Shown one piece after another: positions 33,746 through 41,631 of a DNA stretch of 64,000 bases. This DNA comes from Pokkaliibacter sp046614695 (GTDB lineage Bacteria; Pseudomonadota; Gammaproteobacteria; Pseudomonadales; Balneatricaceae), in assembly GCF_046614695.1 (NCBI RefSeq), contig NZ_JBKKHQ010000007.1, positions 238,375 through 302,374 on the forward strand. The letters are read 5' to 3'. The notes under the pieces were generated by a model that worked only from the letters and a program-made list of their open reading frames with translations, had not been told where the DNA came from and searched no databases. Within the stretch, counting starts at the first letter, position 1, and each line of letters starts with the position of its first letter. The translations under genes and the position numbers were made by a program.

Positions 33746-34213
33746 TCAGTGATGCGTCCGCTTCATATCATCCTTGATCGACTTCATTCGATCATGGGCC
33801 AACTGAATAGTGGCGAGATGGCTTCCTAGTTTGCTTGCCAGCCTTGGGTTATGCAGTGATCTCACTGCCTGTTTCAGCTCATTCAAAGACCTTGTCTCGG
33901 CTTCTTCCAGCGCCACAATGAATTGATAGTCCTGGCTGTCTGAAAGTGATGCCCGAATGTCTGTATACCATTGCTGTAATGTGCCTGAGACGGTGCCATT
34001 ATCGACTGGTGATCCTTCACGATGCTGAACTTCTTCTGTCAGCTCCTGAATTGCTTCCCGGCGAGCTTGCGCCTGCTCAAGAAACACTCTACGCAAAGAT
34101 GCACTGTCAACCTCGCGAGCTGCATGCTGATAGAAGCTTTTTCCATCCTCACATACGGCTAGCACTTGGTTTAACACCTTTAACTCAGTCTTCTTTTCGT
34201 CTTTGGTCAACAT
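33746..34213 (-). CDS. PA2169/DUF2383-type four-helix-bundle protein (paralogue B)
   Basis: A 155-residue helical protein, the same length as paralogue A at 30938-31405. Both share the motif CEDGK-x-FY-x-HAA followed by LRR-x-F-x-EQA, the central QWYTDIRASL/KWYTDAKRAI and the C-terminal AHDRMK/THDRMK. No signal peptide. AGGGGACTTTATT precedes the ATG. It has a sigma-54 promoter and a leader of about 200 nt with a GGA-loop hairpin. Function unknown; its regulation and neighbours suggest a stress or stationary-phase role. Confidence 0.83.
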   Translation of the reverse strand: MLTKDEKKTELKVLNQVLAVCEDGKSFYQHAAREVDSASLRRVFLEQAQARREAIQELTEEVQHREGSPVDNGTVSGTLQQWYTDIRASLSDSQDYQFIVALEEAETRSLNELKQAVRSLHNPRLASKLGSHLATIQLAHDRMKSIKDDMKRTHH

Positions 34214-34417
34214 AATAAAGTCCCCTCTTGGCTCGCTTTAATCCGACTATGGTGGTGCTGAGACGAAGTGCCGCATCCTGCGGACTGAACCTCATTCTTG
34301 AGAGTCTCAAACTCCAAAGATTGCTGATGTGTCATCAGCCGAGCTTCCAAGGAGTGGCAGTGCGTTTATGAAAACTCGCTTCCGCCTCTCTCCTTCAGTC
34401 AATGCTATTAGTTTGCA
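34214..34417 (-). promoter_or_regulatory. GGA-containing 5' leader of PA2169 paralogue B
   Basis: The sequence between the predicted sigma-54 start (about 34417) and the gene has seven GGA motifs on the transcribed strand. They include CCGCA-GGA-TGCGG (34271-34283), a perfect hairpin with GGA in the loop, and the GGGGA ribosome binding site. GCTGATG-ACA-CATCAGC is another stem. This layout fits CsrA/RsmA binding, as either a repressible leader or a small sponge. GGA density is much lower than in 31484-31931. Confidence 0.5.
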
Positions 34418-34428
34418 GTAATAGATAA

Positions 34429-34444
34429 TGCATTTGCTGTGCCA
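34429..34444 (-). promoter_or_regulatory. sigma-54 promoter of PA2169 paralogue B (element copy 3)
   Basis: Minus strand TGGCACAGCAAATGCA, with GG and GC 10 bp apart and a perfect TGGCAC. Upstream is CAATAACTTAAAAACT, then a T/A-rich tract almost the same as in copy 1 out to about 34482 (repeat length about 55 bp). The 90 bp on to the next gene hold nothing else. Confidence 0.82.
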
Positions 34445-34575
34445 GTTTTTAAGTTATTGTTTTATAAGGCTTTTTTGTTTTTATGATACGGTGGCAAGTA
34501 ACTTTGTCAGGGCAGAAAGTAAGAGGGTGGCAGATATTACAGGGTGCCTTAATACACTGTATTTCATGCAAAAAG

Positions 34576-34983
34576 TCAGGATTTACCTGGAAGTTTTACC
34601 AGCATGCCTATCAGCATAAAGATGATGAATAGCCAGGCAAGCGGCAGCCCTGAGGCTGCCAGTGCCAAGCCCGGGCCCGGGCAAATACCGGCTAATCCCC
34701 AGCCTATGCCGAAGAGTAAGCTACCGAAAATCAGCGAGCGAGTGATGGGGTGCTTATCAGGGAGCTCTGCAGGTGTGCCATAGAGAGTTGCATCGCGCTG
34801 CTCGACCCAGTGAAAACAGGGAAAGGCTATGGCAATAGCTGCCACCATCACCAGAATCAAAGACGGGTCCCACTGTCCTGCGATATCGAGAAAGGCCTGT
34901 ACTTTTTGCGGGGACGTCATACCGGAGATCATAAGCCCCAGTGAAAACAGCACGCCACTTACAAAGTTAATTCCTCTGCTCAT
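34576..34983 (-). CDS. YeeE/YedE-type (DUF6691) transporter subunit
   Basis: A 135-residue membrane protein with four helices, the second of a pair of half-size YeeE/YedE proteins. The conserved GIGWGLAGICPGPGLALAASG carries the cysteine found in sulfur-compound channels of this family. It overlaps its partner by 4 bp (ATGA). Full-length YeeE/TsuA imports thiosulfate; split pairs are thought to do similar work with sulfur compounds, but the substrate here is not known. Confidence 0.85.
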   Translation of the reverse strand: MSRGINFVSGVLFSLGLMISGMTSPQKVQAFLDIAGQWDPSLILVMVAAIAIAFPCFHWVEQRDATLYGTPAELPDKHPITRSLIFGSLLFGIGWGLAGICPGPGLALAASGLPLAWLFIIFMLIGMLVKLPGKS

Positions 34984-35426
34984 GATGCTGCTCCTTCAAG
35001 TAAGCGAAGACAGGCAACGGTGATCATCCCCATCGCAATAAAGCTGAAGGTGGCTACCAGTGAGCGGGGTGAGAGGCGTGCATTTCCGCAGACTCCATGG
35101 CCACTGGTGCAGCCTGAGCCCAGTCTTGTACCTATACCCACTAATAACCCTGCGATTATCAGTAACCACCAGGAGGAATGAATGCTTTCTGTTTTGCTGA
35201 TCGACCAGGGCGTCAGTGTCAGTAATGCCGGGGGAAGCATGAGTCCTGCAAGAAATGCGAGATTACTCCAGCGGGCTGGGCCTGTGGCCTTAATGCTCTG
35301 TCGGATCATGCCGCTGATCCCGGTAACGCGCCCTAATAGAAGTACGCGCAAGCCTACGGAAATGCCGATGAGTGCTCCGCCCACTAAAGCGGAATAAGGG
35401 GTGAAGCTTGCCCAATCAATCGTCAT
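34980..35426 (-). CDS. YeeE/YedE-family transporter subunit
   Basis: A 148-residue membrane protein, the first of the pair. It contains GIGTRLGSGCTSGHGVCGNARLSPRSLVAT, with the paired cysteines typical of the sulf-transport (YeeE/YedE) domain. AGGAGCTTTC precedes the ATG at 35426; a longer frame starting at 35468 is rejected. Split YeeE pairs often lie next to persulfide dioxygenase or rhodanese genes; none is present here. Confidence 0.87.
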   Translation of the reverse strand: MTIDWASFTPYSALVGGALIGISVGLRVLLLGRVTGISGMIRQSIKATGPARWSNLAFLAGLMLPPALLTLTPWSISKTESIHSSWWLLIIAGLLVGIGTRLGSGCTSGHGVCGNARLSPRSLVATFSFIAMGMITVACLRLLEGAAS

Positions 35427-35588
35427 GAAAGCTCCTGATAGCAGCGGCGAAGTCGGAAGTGAGTACAAGATGATATGAACGGCTTAAGGCGGGCTTAACT
35501 CAATGCCGCCTGATCGGTTCGGTGCTGTTATTTTAGCGGGTTTGTTTTTGCTTATAAGTTTATTGCTAAAACATAAATGCTTCAGGGG

Positions 35589-35626
35589 TTGATACAAATC
35601 GTTTTGTTAATGATAATGACTTTCAT
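35589..35626 (+). promoter_or_regulatory. sigma-70 promoter overlapped by a Fur-box-like site
   Basis: TTGATA at 35589-35594, a 17-bp spacer and GATAAT at 35612-35617 form a near-consensus promoter. TGATAATGACTTTCA at 35611-35625 matches the 15-bp Fur motif TGATAATNATTATCA at 12 of 14 defined positions and covers the -10. Repression by Fur in iron-replete cells is the obvious inference. The expected transcript starts about 70 nt before the gene at 35694. Confidence 0.78.
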
Positions 35627-35693
35627 TCTCTGCTTGTTCTTTCGTATTTTTGAAAGGCTGGCTATTTACCTGTTCAGACGTTTAGGGGATCCC

Positions 35694-37691
35694 GTGAAGA
35701 AATCGTTGCTCGCCTGTGCTGTCGCTTCTGCATTGGCTTCACAGATGGCTGCTGCTGCGGTCAAAGTTCAAGATACGACTTTTGCTCCTGCCGCAGAAAT
35801 GCTGGCTTATACCGAGTTTGAATTGTCCGGTGAGCCACTGGCGGAATCACTGGGAATTGATCTGGATAGCCTGGATCCGAATCTGGTTAACGCTCCCCAT
35901 GTATTCGATTACAAGGCCGGTATCGAGTCCTATGAGTACTCTGAAGAAGCCATGTATGCACTGAACTATCAGTCCAAGATGGGTATTCATCTGGTGAACG
36001 GGCCGCTTAATAAGGCCCGTGGCGGCTCGATGGAGGATTTTGGTAAGCGCTTTATCAGCATGGCGGACGCGGTCGGTTTCCCGGCCGAAGAAATTCCACT
36101 GAATATGTACCCTCTGTCACTGCCCTATGCGTCCGGCTCGCCCAAGCTGGCGGGTAAAGCCGATGAAACGCCGGTAAACAGTGATGAGCTGGATGGCACG
36201 ACGGCCAAAGGTAACCCCATGAAAGGGGAGAGCAGCACGCCAGCCTATTTCCGTGATTACAAGTCACTGGCCTGGAATGCAGAGAGCTTTGATAAGTCCT
36301 TTGAGCCTGCGGCTATCGGCGGCATCTTCCTGAAAGAAGTCATGTGGTCTCAGGACTTCCTGGGTGGTATGCACGTTGCTGACAGTGATGAAGAAGTGGA
36401 AGCGGACTCTGCGACCATGGATCAGGATGGTGTTCATAAGCTCGGCGTATCTTCTGCCGATGGGATGAACGGCATGATCCTTACTGAGCAATCCATTGAT
36501 AAGCTTCTGACCATGCAAACGATGCTGGGCTTTGATGGCAAGAAACTCGGCGCAGCGATTACCCCTGACTACGATCCAGCCAAAGGTGTGGTGTACTTCC
36601 CGCACAAAGTGGCAGTAAAGGAAGGTCAGGCCAATGGCGTTAACTCCATTGATAGCCTGAGCGTGTCCGATGCCAGCTCGACGCTGCGTGATACCTGGGA
36701 AATGCTCTGGCCGCTGTCTGAGTTCTACGCTTACTCTGACCAGCGCAAAGCGAACAGCAACCAGAACCCAGCCTTCCTGGCGGTGTTTGATGGTGCGCCT
36801 TTCGCTAAAGCACCTGAGAAGAATACCGATGACGATCTGAGTAATAACGTTGCCGGTAGTGATGCCTTCTCGCTGGCATCAAACCTGTCTCATTTCGAGT
36901 TTGCTAACTTGCAGGCGCTGCATTTCAACAAAGATGCAGGCACTTTTGTCGATCAATATAAAGATGGCAAACAGGGCAAGCATGTCAGCACCTTTGATGC
37001 GGCTTACACGCTAGTCGCTCTGCAGATCTTCCAGCGTGCCCAGGATGCACTGCCTGTAGGCTACGCCGCAGGTGATGATGCCTCGGGTCTGGAAACCGAA
37101 GCAGGTAAACAGGCACTGGCGCTGATCAAGCAGCAGGCGGATTACCTGATCAAACACCTGATCACTGACAATGGTCTGGTGGCTGATGGCGCCACTATCG
37201 GCGGAGCTGTGGATAAAGGTCAGAGTGTGGATGCGCAGTTTGCCGCGGTTCGTGGTCTGACGGCTGCCTTCCTGGCAACCAAGGACACGGCCTACCGTGA
37301 TGCTGCGCGCAAGTTGTTCGCGGTGGCAGACAAAGCCTACTTCAATGCTGATGCTGGCACCTGGCTAAACGGTGACAGCACTGTTTACACCCCCTGGACT
37401 CAGGCGGCGATCTCTGGTGGCCTTCGTTCTGCGATTCAGAACCTGCGTAACCGTGGCTCTGAGAATACCCCTGCGCTGGAACTGCAGCAGCTGACCGAAC
37501 GTTACGTTGCCTGGTTCAGCAATACCGTTAACGGTGGTATGCAGTTGGCTGAATGGCTGGGTGACTCTGGTGAAAACGTCATGGCGACTGGCAACACCGG
37601 TGACACCGATGAGGACGGCGTGCCTCAGGTCGGTAAAGCAGGTGTTGCTCCAGTGTTGGCCGGAAAGATTGAGATCTCCGGCAAAAAGTAA
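35694..37691 (+). CDS. large exported protein of an iron-uptake locus, unknown family
   Basis: A 665-residue exported protein. GTG at 35694 is chosen because AGGGGATCCC lies upstream and the product then begins with a signal peptide (KKSLLACAVASALASQMAAAA). The mature part is acidic, with few cysteines. Its C-terminal third is repetitive helical sequence (QADYLIKHLITDNGLVADG, VRGLTAAFLATKDTAYRDAARKLFAVADKAYF) resembling an alpha/alpha toroid. A calcium-like acidic motif (NTGDTDEDGVP) lies near the end. I cannot name the family. Its Fur-type promoter and position before cytochrome and FTR1 genes suggest an iron-binding or electron-transfer partner. A terminator follows, so its transcript may be more abundant than the rest. 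Confidence 0.75.
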   Translation: MKKSLLACAVASALASQMAAAAVKVQDTTFAPAAEMLAYTEFELSGEPLAESLGIDLDSLDPNLVNAPHVFDYKAGIESYEYSEEAMYALNYQSKMGIHLVNGPLNKARGGSMEDFGKRFISMADAVGFPAEEIPLNMYPLSLPYASGSPKLAGKADETPVNSDELDGTTAKGNPMKGESSTPAYFRDYKSLAWNAESFDKSFEPAAIGGIFLKEVMWSQDFLGGMHVADSDEEVEADSATMDQDGVHKLGVSSADGMNGMILTEQSIDKLLTMQTMLGFDGKKLGAAITPDYDPAKGVVYFPHKVAVKEGQANGVNSIDSLSVSDASSTLRDTWEMLWPLSEFYAYSDQRKANSNQNPAFLAVFDGAPFAKAPEKNTDDDLSNNVAGSDAFSLASNLSHFEFANLQALHFNKDAGTFVDQYKDGKQGKHVSTFDAAYTLVALQIFQRAQDALPVGYAAGDDASGLETEAGKQALALIKQQADYLIKHLITDNGLVADGATIGGAVDKGQSVDAQFAAVRGLTAAFLATKDTAYRDAARKLFAVADKAYFNADAGTWLNGDSTVYTPWTQAAISGGLRSAIQNLRNRGSENTPALELQQLTERYVAWFSNTVNGGMQLAEWLGDSGENVMATGNTGDTDEDGVPQVGKAGVAPVLAGKIEISGKK

Positions 37692-37724
37692 TCTCATTTA
37701 AGGTTGAGATAACCTGAGTGAACT

Positions 37725-37756
37725 AAAAAGGCGGAGCTAAAGCTTCCGCCTTTTTT
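37725..37756 (+). terminator. terminator inside the iron locus
   Basis: AAAAAGGCGGAGCT and AGCTTCCGCCTTTTTT form a strong stem with one bulge and a T run. It separates the first gene from the cytochrome/permease genes, which have their own Fur-box-like site. Confidence 0.85.
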
Positions 37757-37896
37757 ATTTCTGCCGACATCTCGGACGCAAGCTTGGGGCTTTGCCAGCC
37801 TGTCCAAAGGGCCTGATGTCACTCAGTATTTCTGCAGATGGCGCGATGCTTGGGGATCAGTCGTAACAAAAGGGTAGGAAAAATCCTTTTATGGCG

Positions 37897-37929
37897 TGAT
37901 AATCAGCCCTAAAGTGGTAATAAGAATCA
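37897..37929 (+). promoter_or_regulatory. second Fur-box-like site, upstream of the cytochrome genes
   Basis: TGGTAATAAGAATCA at 37915-37929 matches TGATAATNATTATCA at 11-12 of 14 defined positions. A further half-site TGATAATCA lies at 37898-37906. The promoter elements themselves are not clear; GATAAT at 37899-37904 could be a -10. The gene start is 27 bp downstream. Confidence 0.6.
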
Positions 37930-37955
37930 GACGTAATAACACCAAGACTCTCATC

Positions 37956-38504
37956 ATGAATCAGGCAGTCAGACTGGAAAGATTACCGGCAGGTAAATCG
38001 CACCGGCACGGCAAAGGTCATCACCGCGGTGCGCACAAAGCGCAGGGGTCGGGTGAGTTTCCTATGTTCCGCCGGATTCCTCGTTTGGCCTATTTTCATC
38101 GTGCCTCCGAACTTTCTCTTTATCTCCTCTTGTTGACTGGTCTGGTCATGTGGACACCACTGTCCATCGACTGGTCTTTGCAACGGCTGGCAATGCCATT
38201 GCATGTACTGATGGGAATCACGCTGGGCGGAGCGGTGGTCGTTCGCTTCTGGTGGGCGCACAGGCAGTTACTGCGCAAAAGCCGCAAACGTTGGTTGCGA
38301 ACCACCGGCCGGGTCATTGAGCTTAATCTGCTGGCGGTTTTGGTAACGGGCGTCATTTTGTTTCTGCATGGTAACCCCGGCGATATGCTGGGTCGGGTTG
38401 CTCACACTGTTCATCTGTACTCCAGCCTGTTGCTGACTTCTATGGTGGTTGTGCATGCATGGCGATGGAGTGTTCTTCGTTTTCGGCACAGGGGGCGTCG
38501 GTGA
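37956..38504 (+). CDS. membrane cytochrome b-type protein
   Basis: A 182-residue protein with a basic, histidine-rich N-terminus (about 1-40) and four membrane helices. Histidines suited to haem ligation occur in the helices (LAYFHRASELSLY, MPLHVLMGITLGG, VAHTVHLYSSLLL, MVVVHAWRW), the pattern of di-haem b-type membrane cytochromes of the b561/formate-dehydrogenase-gamma kind. It probably passes electrons between the quinone pool and the multihaem cytochrome encoded next, whose start overlaps its stop. The ATG at 37956 has only a weak ribosome binding site; a start at 38064 is possible. Confidence 0.75.
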   Translation: MNQAVRLERLPAGKSHRHGKGHHRGAHKAQGSGEFPMFRRIPRLAYFHRASELSLYLLLLTGLVMWTPLSIDWSLQRLAMPLHVLMGITLGGAVVVRFWWAHRQLLRKSRKRWLRTTGRVIELNLLAVLVTGVILFLHGNPGDMLGRVAHTVHLYSSLLLTSMVVVHAWRWSVLRFRHRGRR

Positions 38505-41500
38505 CAGCAGTTCGTCATCTCCACCTGAAAAAAATCTCACATAGTCTTTTCCCGCTTTCGTTACTTTGCATTGGCGACGATATGGACAGCGGTTGGGCTC
38601 GTGGGCGCTACAGCGTGCTGGTAAGCACAGTGCTGTTAATGATGCTGCTTCTTATCAGCACCTTGGCCAATGCAGCTGTCAGTAGCTCGCCCTTTATTAG
38701 TTTCAACGGCAAGATCTACAGCGCGAATGCTGAGGCAGGCTCGGTCAGTCTGCTGGATGCCAAAAGCGGTTTACGTGAAGTCGAGCAGCCGCTGGGGCGG
38801 GATATTCGCGAAGTGGCGGTGTCTGATGCAGGCGTGGCATTGGCGACGTCCTACCTCGATGGCGAGGCGGTGCTGCTGGATGCGGCCTCTCTCTCTCCCA
38901 AAGCACACATCAAGCTGGGGCGTCGGCCTTACGGCGTTATCTATGATGCTGTTCACAAGGTGTTCTGGGTCACTCTCTTTGAAGATCATCAGCTGGTTGC
39001 GATCAATACCTCTGGCGATATTGTGCTGCGGGAAAACACCGCGGATACGCCGCGTGGGCTGGCATTGACCGATGATGGGCGCCTGTTGGTCAGCCACGCG
39101 ATGACTGGCCAACTGTCGATTTATACGATTACTGATGTTGAGCAGAAGCTGAGCCTTTCTCTTAGTAAGCGGATTGATCTTGCGGTTGAGCAAAACCCGG
39201 ATCAGACCGTCTCCCAGGGCTTGCCACGCTTACTGGACGATATTGCTATCAGCCCGGAAGGGGATCGTGCCTGGTTGCCACATGTACTGTGGAATTTTGA
39301 TCATCCTTTCCAGTTTCAGAGCACGGTTTTCCCCGCAGTATCGGTGATAGACCTGACGCCGGGTGATGAGCAGGAGTTGCCGGAAGAGCGCAAGCAGTTA
39401 TTTGAACAGATCAACCTGCTGACCAGCGCAAACCGTTCAGAGATCGTCAGTAATCCTTTTGCGGCGGTGTTCAGTGCGGATGGCAATAAAGTCTATGTGA
39501 CCCTGGCGGGCAGTGAGGATCTGCTGGTTTTTGATCGCTCACGACGAGGTAAATTCAACAAGAAGCGCCATCGCTCCACCGGCGAGAAACAGGGCGCACG
39601 TGCCACCCAGTTGCTGCGACACTTGCCGGGCAGCAATCCGCGTGGGCTCTTGATCGATAAAGACCAGCTGCTGGTGCAGAATGCGCAAAGCCTGGATGTG
39701 ACTGAAGTCACGACCGGTGGCGATGGTGCCTTTGCCCGGGCGCGAGTCATCAAGCCGGTCTGGGCAACGCTGGTTGAGCACGACGCTTTGTCCGCCGATC
39801 AGCGAGAGGGCCTGCGGCTTTTCAATTTGGGTAATACCCAGCGTGACCCTGAGTTCCCTATGGCAGGTGATAACTGGATGAGTTGCCAGTCCTGCCATCT
39901 TGATGGCTTTAACTTCACCAATAAATTCCTGCAGGATGCCCACGGACAGGTACCGGCAGACAATGCCATTACCGGCCATGGCGATATGAAGCACATGGTC
40001 TCGGGGGACTTCCTCTCCGAATACATTCGCATGGTCAAGGATACCCAAGGCGGTTTTGGCCACGATGATCGTGATGGCGCTATTGCTATCACGCCGGAAG
40101 CGCCTGAACCCAAGGCCAAGAAAATGATGGAAGACCTCCATCGTTACGTTATCGCATCTTACAACCTGCCGTTTCTGGCGAGCTGGTTGCGTCTCAATGG
40201 ACAGGAGCAGTTGCCGCACCCTAAAGAGTGGCTGAACTCGGCCACCTGTGAGTCCTGTCATCAGGAGATTTTTGACCAGTGGGCGACCTCGAACCACCGT
40301 TTGATGGGGCAATCCAATCCCTATTATGTCGCCGTACTCAAGCTGGCGGAAAAAACGGAAGGCAAGGAGTTTGGTCAGTGGTGCCAGTCCTGCCACATGC
40401 CGCAAGCCGTGCTGAGCGGCATTAAAGAGCTGCCCGGCGAAAATCATATGTTGGAGCGCGAGGGCGAGTCCCTCAAAAAGGCGCTGGAAAATGGCCATCC
40501 GGTAGTTGAAGAGGGTACGGGGTGTCTGTTCTGTCACCGAGTGGAATCCGTCGAGGATGCTGGCGGTAATGCCTCGCTTACGGTCAATCTTTCCAGTCGT
40601 GAAAGCTACCTGTTCGAAAGTAGCGATAACGCGCTGGCTCGCTGGATTGGGCAGCGGATGATTAATGCCAAGCCGGCTGCCCACGTGGCGTCCTATTCCA
40701 GGCCCGTCTATGGTGATGCGCTCTATTGCAAAAGCTGCCATGACGAGTTTGCTCCGGGTACCGGCAGCAAGATCGTGAATACCTGGGAAGAGTGGTCCGT
40801 CTCCTCGTACGCAACTGCTGAAAATCCTGCTGACCGACGCACCTGCATCAGTTGCCATATGAATGCAGAACCCGGCAATGGTGGTGCGCCAGTGCCTGGA
40901 CAGGCGACCAAAAACGGCCCGCTTAAAGACAATGTTTATACCCACCGCTTCCCCGGAGCTCAGCTGCATCTGGCCGGACTGCGCGACCCTGAACTTGCCG
41001 CCCAGACGCTGGCGTTATTAAAGAGTGCGACCACCCTAAACGTTCGCCGTGAGGGCGAAAATGTAGTGGTGCGAGTCAGTAATACCGGCGCTGGGCATGG
41101 TTTCCCGACCGGCGTGTCGGATTTCCGGGAGTTCTGGCTGGAAGTGAATGTCTGGGATGCTGATGGCAATGTGCTTGTCACGAACGGCCAACTTAATGCC
41201 CGGAATGAAGTGCCTGAAGACGCACATATGTTCCAGAAGGTCTTCGGCGATAAAGAAGGTCATCCGGTCGGGCTGCATTTCTGGCGATATGCCAAGTTGC
41301 TGAAGGATACCCGTATTCCGGCAGACGGTTATCGGGATGAGGCCTATCCATTGCCTGCTGAGGCCAAAGGGCCGCTGACGGTCGAGGTGAAAATGCAGTT
41401 CAGAACCTATCCCCAGTGGATTACGGATGTGGCCAAGCAGCAAAATCCGGCGTTAACAGACCCCGAGGTCGTTACTCTGGAGCGTGTTAAAACAACGCTG

Positions 41501-41506
41501 AACTAA
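38501..41506 (+). CDS. hexahaem c-type cytochrome with N-terminal beta-propeller
   Basis: An exported protein of about 1000 residues. The N-terminal 370 or so form a YncE/NHL-like beta-propeller (SVSLLDAKSGLREVEQPLG, FAAVFSADGNKVYVTLAGSEDLLVFD). The middle carries six CXXCH sites, at residues 435, 556, 601, 648, 716 and 755 counted from the ATG at 38582, and the C-terminus is a beta-sandwich. The haem part resembles cytochrome c554/NapC-family periplasmic proteins. Two starts compete: GTG at 38501 has AGGGGG upstream and overlaps the cytochrome b stop (GTGA), while ATG at 38582 gives a tidy signal peptide (GRYSVLVSTVLLMMLLLIS). Likely role: periplasmic redox of iron coupled to FTR1 uptake (inferred). 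Confidence 0.85.
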   Translation: MTAVRHLHLKKISHSLFPLSLLCIGDDMDSGWARGRYSVLVSTVLLMMLLLISTLANAAVSSSPFISFNGKIYSANAEAGSVSLLDAKSGLREVEQPLGRDIREVAVSDAGVALATSYLDGEAVLLDAASLSPKAHIKLGRRPYGVIYDAVHKVFWVTLFEDHQLVAINTSGDIVLRENTADTPRGLALTDDGRLLVSHAMTGQLSIYTITDVEQKLSLSLSKRIDLAVEQNPDQTVSQGLPRLLDDIAISPEGDRAWLPHVLWNFDHPFQFQSTVFPAVSVIDLTPGDEQELPEERKQLFEQINLLTSANRSEIVSNPFAAVFSADGNKVYVTLAGSEDLLVFDRSRRGKFNKKRHRSTGEKQGARATQLLRHLPGSNPRGLLIDKDQLLVQNAQSLDVTEVTTGGDGAFARARVIKPVWATLVEHDALSADQREGLRLFNLGNTQRDPEFPMAGDNWMSCQSCHLDGFNFTNKFLQDAHGQVPADNAITGHGDMKHMVSGDFLSEYIRMVKDTQGGFGHDDRDGAIAITPEAPEPKAKKMMEDLHRYVIASYNLPFLASWLRLNGQEQLPHPKEWLNSATCESCHQEIFDQWATSNHRLMGQSNPYYVAVLKLAEKTEGKEFGQWCQSCHMPQAVLSGIKELPGENHMLEREGESLKKALENGHPVVEEGTGCLFCHRVESVEDAGGNASLTVNLSSRESYLFESSDNALARWIGQRMINAKPAAHVASYSRPVYGDALYCKSCHDEFAPGTGSKIVNTWEEWSVSSYATAENPADRRTCISCHMNAEPGNGGAPVPGQATKNGPLKDNVYTHRFPGAQLHLAGLRDPELAAQTLALLKSATTLNVRREGENVVVRVSNTGAGHGFPTGVSDFREFWLEVNVWDADGNVLVTNGQLNARNEVPEDAHMFQKVFGDKEGHPVGLHFWRYAKLLKDTRIPADGYRDEAYPLPAEAKGPLTVEVKMQFRTYPQWITDVAKQQNPALTDPEVVTLERVKTTLN

Positions 41507-41631
41507 ATACTGAATAAAGGCTTTTGGCTGCACCCTGAATGCTGCTTAAAGCCAAAACACCGTGGTTGAAACCCTGTCTGGGAAGTTTGTCTACCAGACG
41601 CTCATTACCTGCAACGGTATCGAGGAGCATC

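Noticed and set aside
35577..35693. Extension of the 665-residue exported protein to an ATG at 35577
   Set aside because: The extra 39 residues would lie across the promoter and Fur-box-like site and before a perfectly placed signal peptide and ribosome binding site at the GTG 35694.
39539..40969. A 476-codon open frame opposite the multihaem cytochrome gene
   Set aside because: The plus strand encodes six CXXCH motifs in one frame, which cannot be chance; the antisense frame has no motif or start context.
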